Shown here one piece after another: positions 1 to 4,714 of a stretch of 14,272 bases of DNA. Source of the DNA: Paludibacter sp. (GTDB taxonomy: Bacteria; Bacteroidota; Bacteroidia; Bacteroidales; Paludibacteraceae); the NCBI GenBank assembly GCA_009787075.1, contig WRGS01000212.1, positions 1-14,272 of the forward strand, in the 5' to 3' direction. Position 1 is the first letter of the stretch. Each line of letters begins with the position of its first letter. Position numbers and translations under genes: made by a program. A model generated the notes under the pieces. It was given only the letters and a program-made list of their open reading frames with translations, was not told the origin of the DNA and did no database searches.

Positions 1-35
1 AAGATTGAAGTTGGAAAGTTAAAAGCGCGAAAAAG

Positions 36-100
36 CCTCCCCTAACCCCTCCAAAGGAGGGAATGCTCCCCCTCCTTGAGGAGAGGGGCAGGGGGGAGAG
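36..100. repeat. GC-rich imperfect inverted repeat
   Basis: This is a C-rich arm (36-60, CCTCCCCTAACCCCTCC then AAAGGAGG) followed by a G-rich arm (about 70-100, CCCTCCTTGAGGAGAGGGGC then AGGGGGGAG). Together they can fold into a long imperfect hairpin, and the smaller palindromes CCTCC/GGAGG sit inside it. Its base composition contrasts sharply with the AT-rich surroundings. From memory, C/G-rich intergenic repeats of this look are dispersed in many Bacteroidetes genomes; only one copy is present here, so dispersal cannot be tested from this window. Confidence 0.6.
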
Positions 101-106
101 GCTGGA

Positions 107-124
107 TTTGCCCGTTAGGGCAAA
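107..124. repeat. Short perfect inverted repeat next to the GC-rich repeat
   Basis: TTTGCCC (107-113) and GGGCAAA (118-124) are perfect inverted copies around a GTTA loop. The unit directly follows the larger C/G-rich repeat and probably belongs to the same repeat unit. There is no T-tract, so it is not an intrinsic terminator. Confidence 0.5.
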
Positions 125-280
125 CCGTATGTGAAGCGCAGCGGAATTTACGGAAAGGCGCTGAAAGCTAAAAAACCCAATATCCAAACTGATGTGAATT
201 TTTCTGGCACGGTCTTTGTAGTGATAATAAAAATAATAATATTAATAATTTTAATAACAAACAAAAAAATTAAATTTTTT

Positions 281-952
281 ATGACAAAATTAATGAAAGC
301 AGCAATGGTGGCTGCATTAGTAATGGTAAGCGCTGCTGCAAGCGCACAGTTTAGTGTAAATGCTGGGTATGTGAACACAATTGCTTCAGTAAATCCCAAT
401 GAATCTAGCGATCTTGGTTTTTCTATGCAAGATTTATTTGCTACCAATGGCATTTCAGTTGGCTTAGGTTATGATATGAACATTCAAGGCGGCTTTGGCA
501 TCGCTTGGGGTTTGAATTATACCTACGGCTTTAAAAACAAAAAAGTGCTTGAAGTATTAGGAAACACTTTGACTCTCAAGAATCAATCGCATTCTTTGGA
601 CATTCCTGTTCGCCTGACCTACACTTATGCTATTTCTGATAATTTCAAAGTGTTCGGATTTGCAGGTCCTAAATTTGTGTATTCGTTTGTTGGAGAAAGC
701 AAATTAGTTCTAAAGGAACCCAATGTAGAGGATAGTGATGAAACTTTCAAATGGTTTGACAAAGAAGAAAAAGGCGGTTTTAACCTTTCTCCATTTGACG
801 TAAAAGCAGGACTTGGCGCAGGCATTAACTTTAGCAATGTTATTTTTAAAGTTGGTTACGACTGGGGCTTGTTAAATGCTTATACAGGTAAAGAGGAAAA
901 TTTGAAAATTCACAGCAATCAATTCTATGTAACCCTTGGTTATGCTTTCTAA
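281..952 (+). CDS. Outer-membrane beta-barrel protein (PorT/OmpW-like)
   Basis: This encodes a 223-residue secreted protein predicted to form a small barrel in the outer membrane. Residues 1-22 form a signal peptide: MTKLMK, a hydrophobic stretch AAMVAALVMVSAAA, and a cleavage site at about SA|Q. The mature part alternates short amphipathic strands with turns (SVNAGYVNT, GISVGLGYDMN, GLNYTYGF, LTYTYAI, FKVFGFAGPKF, VKAGLGAGINF, FKVGYDWGL) and ends NQFYVTLGYAF, with the terminal aromatic residue expected for BAM-dependent insertion. The reading frame is open from 131, but the first 50 codons would bury the signal peptide behind a lysine-rich and hydrophobic stretch. The ATG at 281, after an A/T-rich leader, is therefore chosen. 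The gene appears monocistronic, with a strong terminator 20 bases after the stop. The ligand is unknown, and a general porin or adhesion role cannot be separated from sequence alone. Confidence 0.85.
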   Translation: MTKLMKAAMVAALVMVSAAASAQFSVNAGYVNTIASVNPNESSDLGFSMQDLFATNGISVGLGYDMNIQGGFGIAWGLNYTYGFKNKKVLEVLGNTLTLKNQSHSLDIPVRLTYTYAISDNFKVFGFAGPKFVYSFVGESKLVLKEPNVEDSDETFKWFDKEEKGGFNLSPFDVKAGLGAGINFSNVIFKVGYDWGLLNAYTGKEENLKIHSNQFYVTLGYAF

Positions 953-972
953 AAAAATGAATTAAATTAATT

Positions 973-1002
973 AAAAACCGCCGAGAAATTGGCGGTTTTT
1001 TT
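973..1002 (+). terminator. Rho-independent terminator of the barrel gene
   Basis: A perfect 10-bp stem (AAAAACCGCC 973-982, GGCGGTTTTT 991-1000) encloses an 8-base loop, and the T-run reaches 1002. It starts 20 bases after the stop codon of the upstream gene. Confidence 0.9.
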
Positions 1003-1061
1003 ATTGTTCTGTATTGTGAAACATAATTTTTATTTTTATTAAGGGAATATTTAAAAACGTA

Positions 1062-1095
1062 ATTGCGAGGGCGAGAGCCCGAAGCAGGAAGCAAT
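1062..1095. repeat. Palindromic ATTGC...GCAAT intergenic repeat
   Basis: ATTGC (1062-1066) and GCAAT (1091-1095) are outer inverted arms, and GGGC-GAGA-GCCC (1069-1080) is a nested inner hairpin. The GC-rich core in an AT-rich intergenic gap resembles the ATTGCGAG...GAAGCAATC class of dispersed palindromic repeats that I recall from Bacteroidetes and several other phyla. Only one copy lies in this window. Confidence 0.6.
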
Positions 1096-1192
1096 CCAAA
1101 AAAGAAATAAAACGATGTTTGATATACTAAATTAACAACACCTGAATATCAATAAATTATGAAATTTCTTATCCAAAACTCAGGTTATAAAT

Positions 1193-1228
1193 AAAAAAGT
1201 GTCAATTTTATCTCAAAATTAACACTTT
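1193..1228 (-). terminator. Terminator of tRNA-Arg (minus strand)
   Basis: A 14-position stem (1196-1209 with 1215-1228) encloses a 5-base loop. Position 1203/1221 is a C-A mismatch on the plus strand but a G.U wobble on the minus strand, so the hairpin is best formed in a minus-strand transcript. That transcript then reads a run of six Ts (complement of 1193-1198). It lies about 40 bases downstream of the tRNA 3' end. Confidence 0.8.
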
Positions 1229-1267
1229 CCAACTTAAACATTATGAAAAATTTTTTATTATAATGTG

Positions 1268-1341
1268 TGACTCTGGCGGGATTCTAACCCACAACCTTCT
1301 GATCCGTAGTCAGATGCTCTATACAGTTGAGCTACAGAGCC
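1268..1341 (-). tRNA. tRNA-Arg, anticodon ACG
   Basis: This is a complete cloverleaf of 74 bases. The acceptor stem is GGCTCTG/CAGAGTC with a G2.U71 wobble and discriminator A73. The D-stem is GCTC/GAGC with loop AACTGTATA. The anticodon stem is TCTGA/TCAGA with loop CTACGGA, giving anticodon ACG, which is read as ICG after TadA deamination and decodes CGN arginine codons. The T-stem is GTGGG/CCCGC with loop TTAGAAT. No CCA is encoded, so the CCA-adding enzyme must supply it. The D-loop has T where G19 is expected and the T-loop has A where C56 is expected, so the normal G19-C56 tertiary pair becomes U19-A56. The rest of the fold is intact and the gene has its own promoter and terminator, which suggests a functional gene rather than a pseudogene. 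Confidence 0.95.
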
Positions 1342-1368
1342 AAAAATATCTTTTCTTTTTTGTGGGTG

Positions 1369-1398
1369 CAAAAGTAAGAATTTTTTTTGAAAGAACAA
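1369..1398 (-). promoter_or_regulatory. Bacteroidetes-type promoter for tRNA-Arg
   Basis: Reading the minus strand, TTG (1398-1396) is followed after 19 bases by TACTTTTG (1376-1369). This matches the TAnnTTTG -7 box and TTG -33 element of the Bacteroidetes primary sigma factor. Transcription would begin about 20 bases before the tRNA 5' end. Confidence 0.75.
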
Positions 1399-1430
1399 AA
1401 TTTTATAAAGATTTTTTGATTTTTTTTCTG

Positions 1431-1478
1431 AAAAAATAAATGAAAGAACCTGCCGTTTTTCCCAAAACAGCAGGTTCT
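1431..1478 (-). terminator. Terminator of the skp-lipoprotein operon (minus strand)
   Basis: AGAACCTGC (1445-1453) pairs with GCAGGTTCT (1470-1478). One C-A mismatch follows, then five more pairs close a loop of four bases (TCCC, 1460-1463). In a minus-strand transcript the hairpin is followed by the T-rich tract complementary to 1431-1444. It sits about 70 bases after the lipoprotein stop codon and just upstream of the tRNA promoter, insulating the two units. Confidence 0.75.
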
Positions 1479-1545
1479 ATGTATTAACCTATGTAAAAAC
1501 CCATTATTTTTAATCGTTTTATTGTCTGATAAATATATAAAACAC

Positions 1546-2040
1546 TTATTGTTTGATTTTTCCTGCAAAATTTGTCGGAAATTTCTGCCCTTGTGCCAAA
1601 ATTCCCATTGATTGTACTACAACAAACTCCATATCCACTTTTAAAGAATCGTTAGTAACTATTCCCTGCACATTATCTACTCTGAAACTTTGATAAAGTA
1701 CATTTCCAAGATAAGGCGTAATGCCTGTGCCCGAAAGTGCAGACGGGCAATTTGGCGAAGACGATTTAACAGGTACTTTAATATCAAATCCGACAGGCAT
1801 TGCAGCAATAAATTTTACCTTATTGAATAAAAGTACAACGCTGTCTTCTTTTGCGGTCGTAATTAAATTTATTTCAAGGTCGCTAATTTCAGAAACGCCA
1901 TTGTTATTAACAGTTAATTGTCCTGCATAAACATTGTCGGCAACTATAATTGGTGGTTCTGGTTTGGGTTCTTCTTTTTTGCAGGCAAAAAGCGCAACGG
2001 CAATAATCGCCAAAAATGTTAAAATCTTAATATTTCTCAT
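1546..2040 (-). CDS. Surface lipoprotein, possibly calycin-like
   Basis: This encodes a 164-residue lipoprotein. Residues 1-20 form a type II signal peptide with lipobox LFAC, so Cys20 would be acylated. It is followed by KKEEPKPEPP, a charged and proline-rich tether; the K-E-E just after the cysteine resembles the export signal that sends Bacteroidetes lipoproteins to the cell surface. The mature region opens with VYAGQLTVNNNGVSEISDLEINL and continues as alternating short strands up to NFAGKIKQ. This pattern of repeated short strands recalls calycin-like (lipocalin-fold) lipoproteins of Bacteroidales, but the family assignment is from memory and tentative. The start is 35 bases after the stop of the skp-like gene on the same strand, with no terminator between, so the two are probably one transcript. 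The function is unknown. Confidence 0.8.
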   Translation of the reverse strand: MRNIKILTFLAIIAVALFACKKEEPKPEPPIIVADNVYAGQLTVNNNGVSEISDLEINLITTAKEDSVVLLFNKVKFIAAMPVGFDIKVPVKSSSPNCPSALSGTGITPYLGNVLYQSFRVDNVQGIVTNDSLKVDMEFVVVQSMGILAQGQKFPTNFAGKIKQ

Positions 2041-2075
2041 TAAAAAAATTATTGTAAAATTTTTGATTATTTATT

Positions 2076-2678
2076 TTATTTCTTCATACGTTTATTCAAA
2101 GCCTCAATCACTTCGCTTGTAATATCATACTTTGGGTCAGCCCACAAAATATTGTCGTTTGCGGTATTGCTGATAATCATTTCATATTTTTTATCTTTGT
2201 TAAATGCTTTGAGAAAAACATTTATTGTGTCGCGCAATTGTTCGCTCAGTTTTTGCTGCTTTGTGATAAACTGATCTTGCAATTTCGCGCTCAAATCCTG
2301 CAATTCTTGGTCTTGTTTTTGCAAACGTGCGCCTTCTTCTTCGGCGCGGTCGCGGCTGAGGAATGCGTTATTGTTCAACTTGCGCTGAAATTCCGCCGCA
2401 TCTTCCTGCAACTTGCGCATACGCGAATTGAGCGTTGCACGCGAACTTTCCTGCGCTTTCATCAACTCTTCGTTGGCATCTTTGGCAAATTGATAATGCA
2501 GCAGCAACGAATCAACATTGATATAAGCAATCGGCAAACGGGCTGTAACTGTGCCCGTGCTATCGGTTGCGAAAGCGTTGTTTTTTGCACTGTTCTGATT
2601 GTTGTTCTGGCAATTTGCACAAACAAAAGCCGCAAAAACTACAACTGCGATTGTAAAAATCGAATTATTTTTGTTCAT
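2076..2678 (-). CDS. OmpH/Skp family periplasmic chaperone
   Basis: This encodes a 200-residue protein of the OmpH (Skp) family, trimeric holdases that carry unfolded outer-membrane proteins across the periplasm to the BAM complex. The N terminus is a signal sequence (hydrophobic residues about 7-22). After an Asn-rich linker comes the family strand LPIAYINVDSLLLHY (48-62), then a long charged coiled coil (about 66-150; MRKLQEDAAEFQRKL, RLQKQDQELQDLSAKLQ) forming the tentacles, then the C-terminal strands YEMIISNTANDNILWADPKYDIT and a final helix. Two cysteines (20 and 23) lie at the end of the signal sequence. Some Bacteroidetes homologues are lipoproteins, but neither AFVC nor CANC is a classical lipobox, so whether it is lipid-anchored or soluble is open. 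It has its own promoter and heads a two-gene transcript with the downstream lipoprotein. Confidence 0.88.
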   Translation of the reverse strand: MNKNNSIFTIAVVVFAAFVCANCQNNNQNSAKNNAFATDSTGTVTARLPIAYINVDSLLLHYQFAKDANEELMKAQESSRATLNSRMRKLQEDAAEFQRKLNNNAFLSRDRAEEEGARLQKQDQELQDLSAKLQDQFITKQQKLSEQLRDTINVFLKAFNKDKKYEMIISNTANDNILWADPKYDITSEVIEALNKRMKK

Positions 2679-2704
2679 AAAAAATTTAATTTCTAAAAAG
2701 TTTG

Positions 2705-2731
2705 CAAATATAATTCATTTATTGCTCACAA
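2705..2731 (-). promoter_or_regulatory. Promoter of the skp-lipoprotein operon
   Basis: On the minus strand TTG (2731-2729) is followed after 16 bases by TATATTTG (2712-2705), an exact TAnnTTTG -7 box. The predicted transcription start is about 20 bases before the skp ATG. The spacer is slightly short compared with the usual range for this promoter class. Confidence 0.65.
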
Positions 2732-2796
2732 CATAAAATTACTTTGATTTTTTAGAAAAAAGAATATTTGATAAAGTTTTTTAACAAAAAAATCCG

Positions 2797-3123
2797 CTAT
2801 TCGTCATAAGAAGTAAAATAATATTCCATCAAATTGTTATTATCAATTTGGGACATAAGGTAGGTTTCGTAATTATCCTGATTTTCAGCAATTTGATATT
2901 TTTCATACGAGCGGTACGACATAAATCCGACAGAAATCAACAAAGCCATAGCAGCAGCGGCAACAAACCAACGCCGCATTTCAAAAATACGGGCAGGTCG
3001 CTTGTTTTGCGCAGAAATAAACGGCATAATTCCGCCTGCAAATTGCTCGAAATAACCTTCAGGCACGCTAAAAGGCGTTCTGTTACCAATTTTCTGTAAT
3101 ATTTTTCCCGAATTTTCTGTCAT
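2797..3123 (-). CDS. Small single-span membrane protein with PEGYF motif
   Basis: This encodes 108 residues with no signal peptide. The cytoplasmic N-terminal half contains KIGNRTPFSVPEGYFEQFAG (11-30). A basic stretch (RPARIFEMRR) precedes one transmembrane helix at about 52-69 (FVAAAAMALLISVGFMSY). The short C-terminal tail is acidic and Asn/Tyr-rich, ending EYYFTSYDE. The PF.VPEGYF block is familiar from small proteins encoded beside ECF sigma factor genes in many Bacteroidetes, where an anti-sigma-like role is often suspected but, to my knowledge, unproven. No sigma factor gene is present here. It lies between the Rieske-like gene and skp on the same strand, with gaps of 152 and 118 bases, so co-transcription is uncertain. 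The function is unknown. Confidence 0.75.
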   Translation of the reverse strand: MTENSGKILQKIGNRTPFSVPEGYFEQFAGGIMPFISAQNKRPARIFEMRRWFVAAAAMALLISVGFMSYRSYEKYQIAENQDNYETYLMSQIDNNNLMEYYFTSYDE

Positions 3124-3275
3124 AACAAACTTTTGACAGAAATTTGTTTAAAAAGTTTAAATTATTTTCTGCCTTTTAAAATTATTTTTTACAAAAAATT
3201 TTAAATTTAAACAGTTTCTAAACGTTCTTCCGTTGTTGATTTATCACCAAAAAACAGAAAACAAATTCACTTAAT

Positions 3276-3725
3276 TTATCTGAAAATCACTAATTTATTA
3301 ACACTTACGCTTGTTCTGTATTTTTTTAGCGGAAATTTTGAAGGTCCTTGAGGAACGCCAAGCGCAGTTTCCCAAAGATCAAATTTTGAGCCGCAGGAAT
3401 CACAAACCGCAACTAAACCGTCCGGACGCACGCGCAAATCGCGTTTTGCCTCGTATGGACAAGCCAAGTCGAAAGCGCAATATTCGCCCCACGAGTTTGT
3501 ACAAACCAAAATTCCGCCAAAACCTAAACGCTCGGTCGCTTTTCTCGGTTCAATAAACACAAGGCTTTGCCCTCTGGAATTGTAAAACGTGTTGTATTCG
3601 CCCAAAAGGTCGAGTTCCAAATACACAGGATAATCAGGAATTGGCGACCGCCGATTATCTTCACAACTAAAAGTAATAATCGCGAAAACGCTAATTAACA
3701 GATATTTATAAATATTTTTCTGCAT
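3276..3725 (-). CDS. Lipoprotein with Rieske-like fold and altered ligands
   Basis: This encodes a 149-residue protein. Residues 1-21 form a lipoprotein signal peptide (lipobox TFSC, acylated Cys21). The rest follows the Rieske [2Fe-2S] layout: a first box at C89-P-Y91, a second box at C108-D-S-C111-G-S-K-F-D-L, and a proline loop GVPQGPSKFPLKKY (122-135). A true Rieske centre uses CxH and CxxH. Here the first histidine is Tyr91 and the second is Cys111, so histidine coordination is lost. Additional cysteines at 75 and 83 could provide ligands for another metal site or a disulfide. I recall Bacteroidetes homologues with a similar CP.E...CxxCGSxF pattern, so this may be a family trait rather than decay. 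The start lies 6 bases after the lemA stop, implying translation from one lemA-led transcript. Confidence 0.8.
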   Translation of the reverse strand: MQKNIYKYLLISVFAIITFSCEDNRRSPIPDYPVYLELDLLGEYNTFYNSRGQSLVFIEPRKATERLGFGGILVCTNSWGEYCAFDLACPYEAKRDLRVRPDGLVAVCDSCGSKFDLWETALGVPQGPSKFPLKKYRTSVSVNKLVIFR

Positions 3726-3731
3726 TTTGTT

Positions 3732-4319
3732 TTAAAACTCCACTTTCGGAGCATTTTCTGCTCCCTGCGCTGCCTCAAACAGCGGCTTTGGCTGAAAACC
3801 GAACAAACTTGCAACAAAAGACGAAGGCGGTTGCTCAACTTTGTTTTTGTAAATTGTTGCAGCATCATTGTAGCGAGTTCGCGCCGTTGCAATGCGATGT
3901 TCCATTCCTTCAAGTTGCGATTGCAATTCCAAAAAATTCTGATTTGCCTTCAAATCAGGATACGCCTCGCGCAAAGCAAGAATCTTTCCCAAAGCAGAAC
4001 TGATGTCGCCCTGCGCCGCCTGATATTCCTTTAATTTTTCGGGCGTCAGTTGTGTGGGGTCAATTGTAATTTGAGTCGCTTTTGCCCGTGCTTCAATCAC
4101 GCCTTCGAGCGTTCCCTGTTCGTGCGCTGCATAGCCTTTAACTGTTGCCACAAGGTTTGGAATAAGGTCGGCACGCTGCTGATACTGCGTTTGCACATTC
4201 GACCATTCTTTTTCTGCATCGTTGCGTGTACTTACAAGTCCTCTGTACATTCCAAAGCCCACTAAAACAAAGATTATCAATACAATAACAACGACAAATG
4301 TTGTGCTGATTTTTTTCAT
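3732..4319 (-). CDS. lemA: LemA family membrane protein
   Basis: This encodes 195 residues, close to the usual LemA length. One N-terminal transmembrane helix (about 6-25, TTFVVVIVLIIFVLVGFGMY) anchors it with a short cytoplasmic end and the rest outside. The family signature follows: NDAEKEWSNVQTQYQQRADLIPNL then VATVKGYAAHEQGTLEGVIEARAKA (33-81), and later the conserved LKANQNFLELQSQLEGMEHRIATARTRYNDA block (123-153) and the tail FGFQPKPLFEA. The body is a helical bundle. The biochemical role of LemA is not established; homologues are linked to envelope stress and are often paired with TPM-domain genes, but here the downstream partner is a Rieske-like lipoprotein. The upstream gap contains a likely promoter divergent from the GH43 promoter. 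Confidence 0.93.
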   Translation of the reverse strand: MKKISTTFVVVIVLIIFVLVGFGMYRGLVSTRNDAEKEWSNVQTQYQQRADLIPNLVATVKGYAAHEQGTLEGVIEARAKATQITIDPTQLTPEKLKEYQAAQGDISSALGKILALREAYPDLKANQNFLELQSQLEGMEHRIATARTRYNDAATIYKNKVEQPPSSFVASLFGFQPKPLFEAAQGAENAPKVEF

Positions 4320-4404
4320 TTTTTTATTTATATTTTATTATTTATTAAAAATTTCAATTCTTATTTTCCAATTTTTCACCGCAAAAATCGTTGAAAAACT
4401 TCTG

Positions 4405-4435
4405 CAAAGTAACACAAAATAATTGTAATTAACAA
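4405..4435 (-). promoter_or_regulatory. Probable lemA promoter
   Basis: On the minus strand TTG (4435-4433) is followed after 20 bases by TTACTTTG (4412-4405), one base away from TAnnTTTG. The lemA leader would be about 80 bases. Confidence 0.45.
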
Positions 4436-4440
4436 CAATT
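4421..4440. repeat. Inverted repeat between divergent promoters
   Basis: AATTGT (4421-4426) and ACAATT (4435-4440) are inverted copies separated by 8 bases. The repeat overlaps the -33 element proposed for lemA and lies 25 bases upstream of the -33 region proposed for the GH43 transcript. It could be an operator, but an AT-rich six-base palindrome can also arise by chance. Confidence 0.3.
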
Positions 4441-4465
4441 TTTGTAAAAAAATATATTTTCGCAG

Positions 4466-4493
4466 TTTAATGTATATTAATTTTGTACCTTTG
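4466..4493 (+). promoter_or_regulatory. Bacteroidetes-type promoter for the GH43 leader
   Basis: TACCTTTG (4486-4493) is an exact TAnnTTTG -7 box, followed by CA as is common in this class. A TTT at 4466-4468, 17 bases upstream, is a weak match to the -33 element. The predicted start near 4500 gives a leader of roughly 215 bases before the GH43 ATG. Confidence 0.65.
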
Positions 4494-4518
4494 CATTTGG
4501 AATAAAAAACCATTGATT

Positions 4519-4587
4519 ATGTATAAATCTATTCAAATAGACAGAGAAAACCAACAGGATATTAATTTAAAAATAAAATCGCAATGA
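4519..4587 (+). CDS. Leader micro-ORF 1 (22 residues)
   Basis: An ATG about 20 bases after the predicted transcription start opens a 22-codon frame encoding a charged peptide (begins MYKSIQIDRENQ, ends LKIKSQ). Its TGA overlaps the ATG of the next micro-ORF as ATGA. It resembles no family I recognise. It could be a leader peptide, the remnant of a broken gene, or chance; the overlap and its position right after a promoter are the only arguments for translation. Confidence 0.3.
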   Translation: MYKSIQIDRENQQDINLKIKSQ

Positions 4588-4685
4588 AAAACACAATTCT
4601 TTTTATTTGTTTATTGCTTTCGATGTTAATCTTGTCTAAATCTGTGTCATCTGTGTGCAAAAAATTGAAAGTAAAAAATAATTGA
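4584..4685 (+). CDS. Leader micro-ORF 2 with signal-peptide-like start (33 residues)
   Basis: This 33-codon frame begins MKNTILFICLLLSMLILSKS, a convincing hydrophobic secretion signal with a basic N-tip, then stops after SVSSVCKKLKVKNN. It overlaps micro-ORF 1 by ATGA and ends 29 bases before the GH43 start. The GH43 protein itself has no signal peptide. Possibilities are a small secreted or membrane peptide, or the stranded 5' end of an eroded secreted-protein gene. The second half contains a tandem TCTGTGT repeat (4641-4647, 4650-4656), which may be a repeat insertion that ended the frame. Confidence 0.35.
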   Translation: MKNTILFICLLLSMLILSKSVSSVCKKLKVKNN

Positions 4686-4714
4686 ATTTAATAAATAATA
4701 AAATATAAATAAAA

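Noticed and set aside
36..124. Possible integron attC site, because of CCTAAC and GTTAGGG strings
   Set aside because: The core does not fit GTTRRRY/RYYYAAC at both ends, and no integrase or cassette array is present.
131..280. An in-frame 50-codon extension of the barrel gene upstream of 281
   Set aside because: It would place a lysine-rich and hydrophobic segment before an obvious signal peptide, and it overlaps the end of the repeat region.
2238..2696. A 152-codon plus-strand frame
   Set aside because: It is the antisense shadow of the skp-like gene; the composition is cysteine- and phenylalanine-rich with no recognisable domain.
3124..3275. A terminator or promoter in the gap upstream of the PEGYF gene
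   Set aside because: Only weak AT palindromes and a 4-bp AACG/CGTT hairpin are present; no exact TAnnTTTG box was found.
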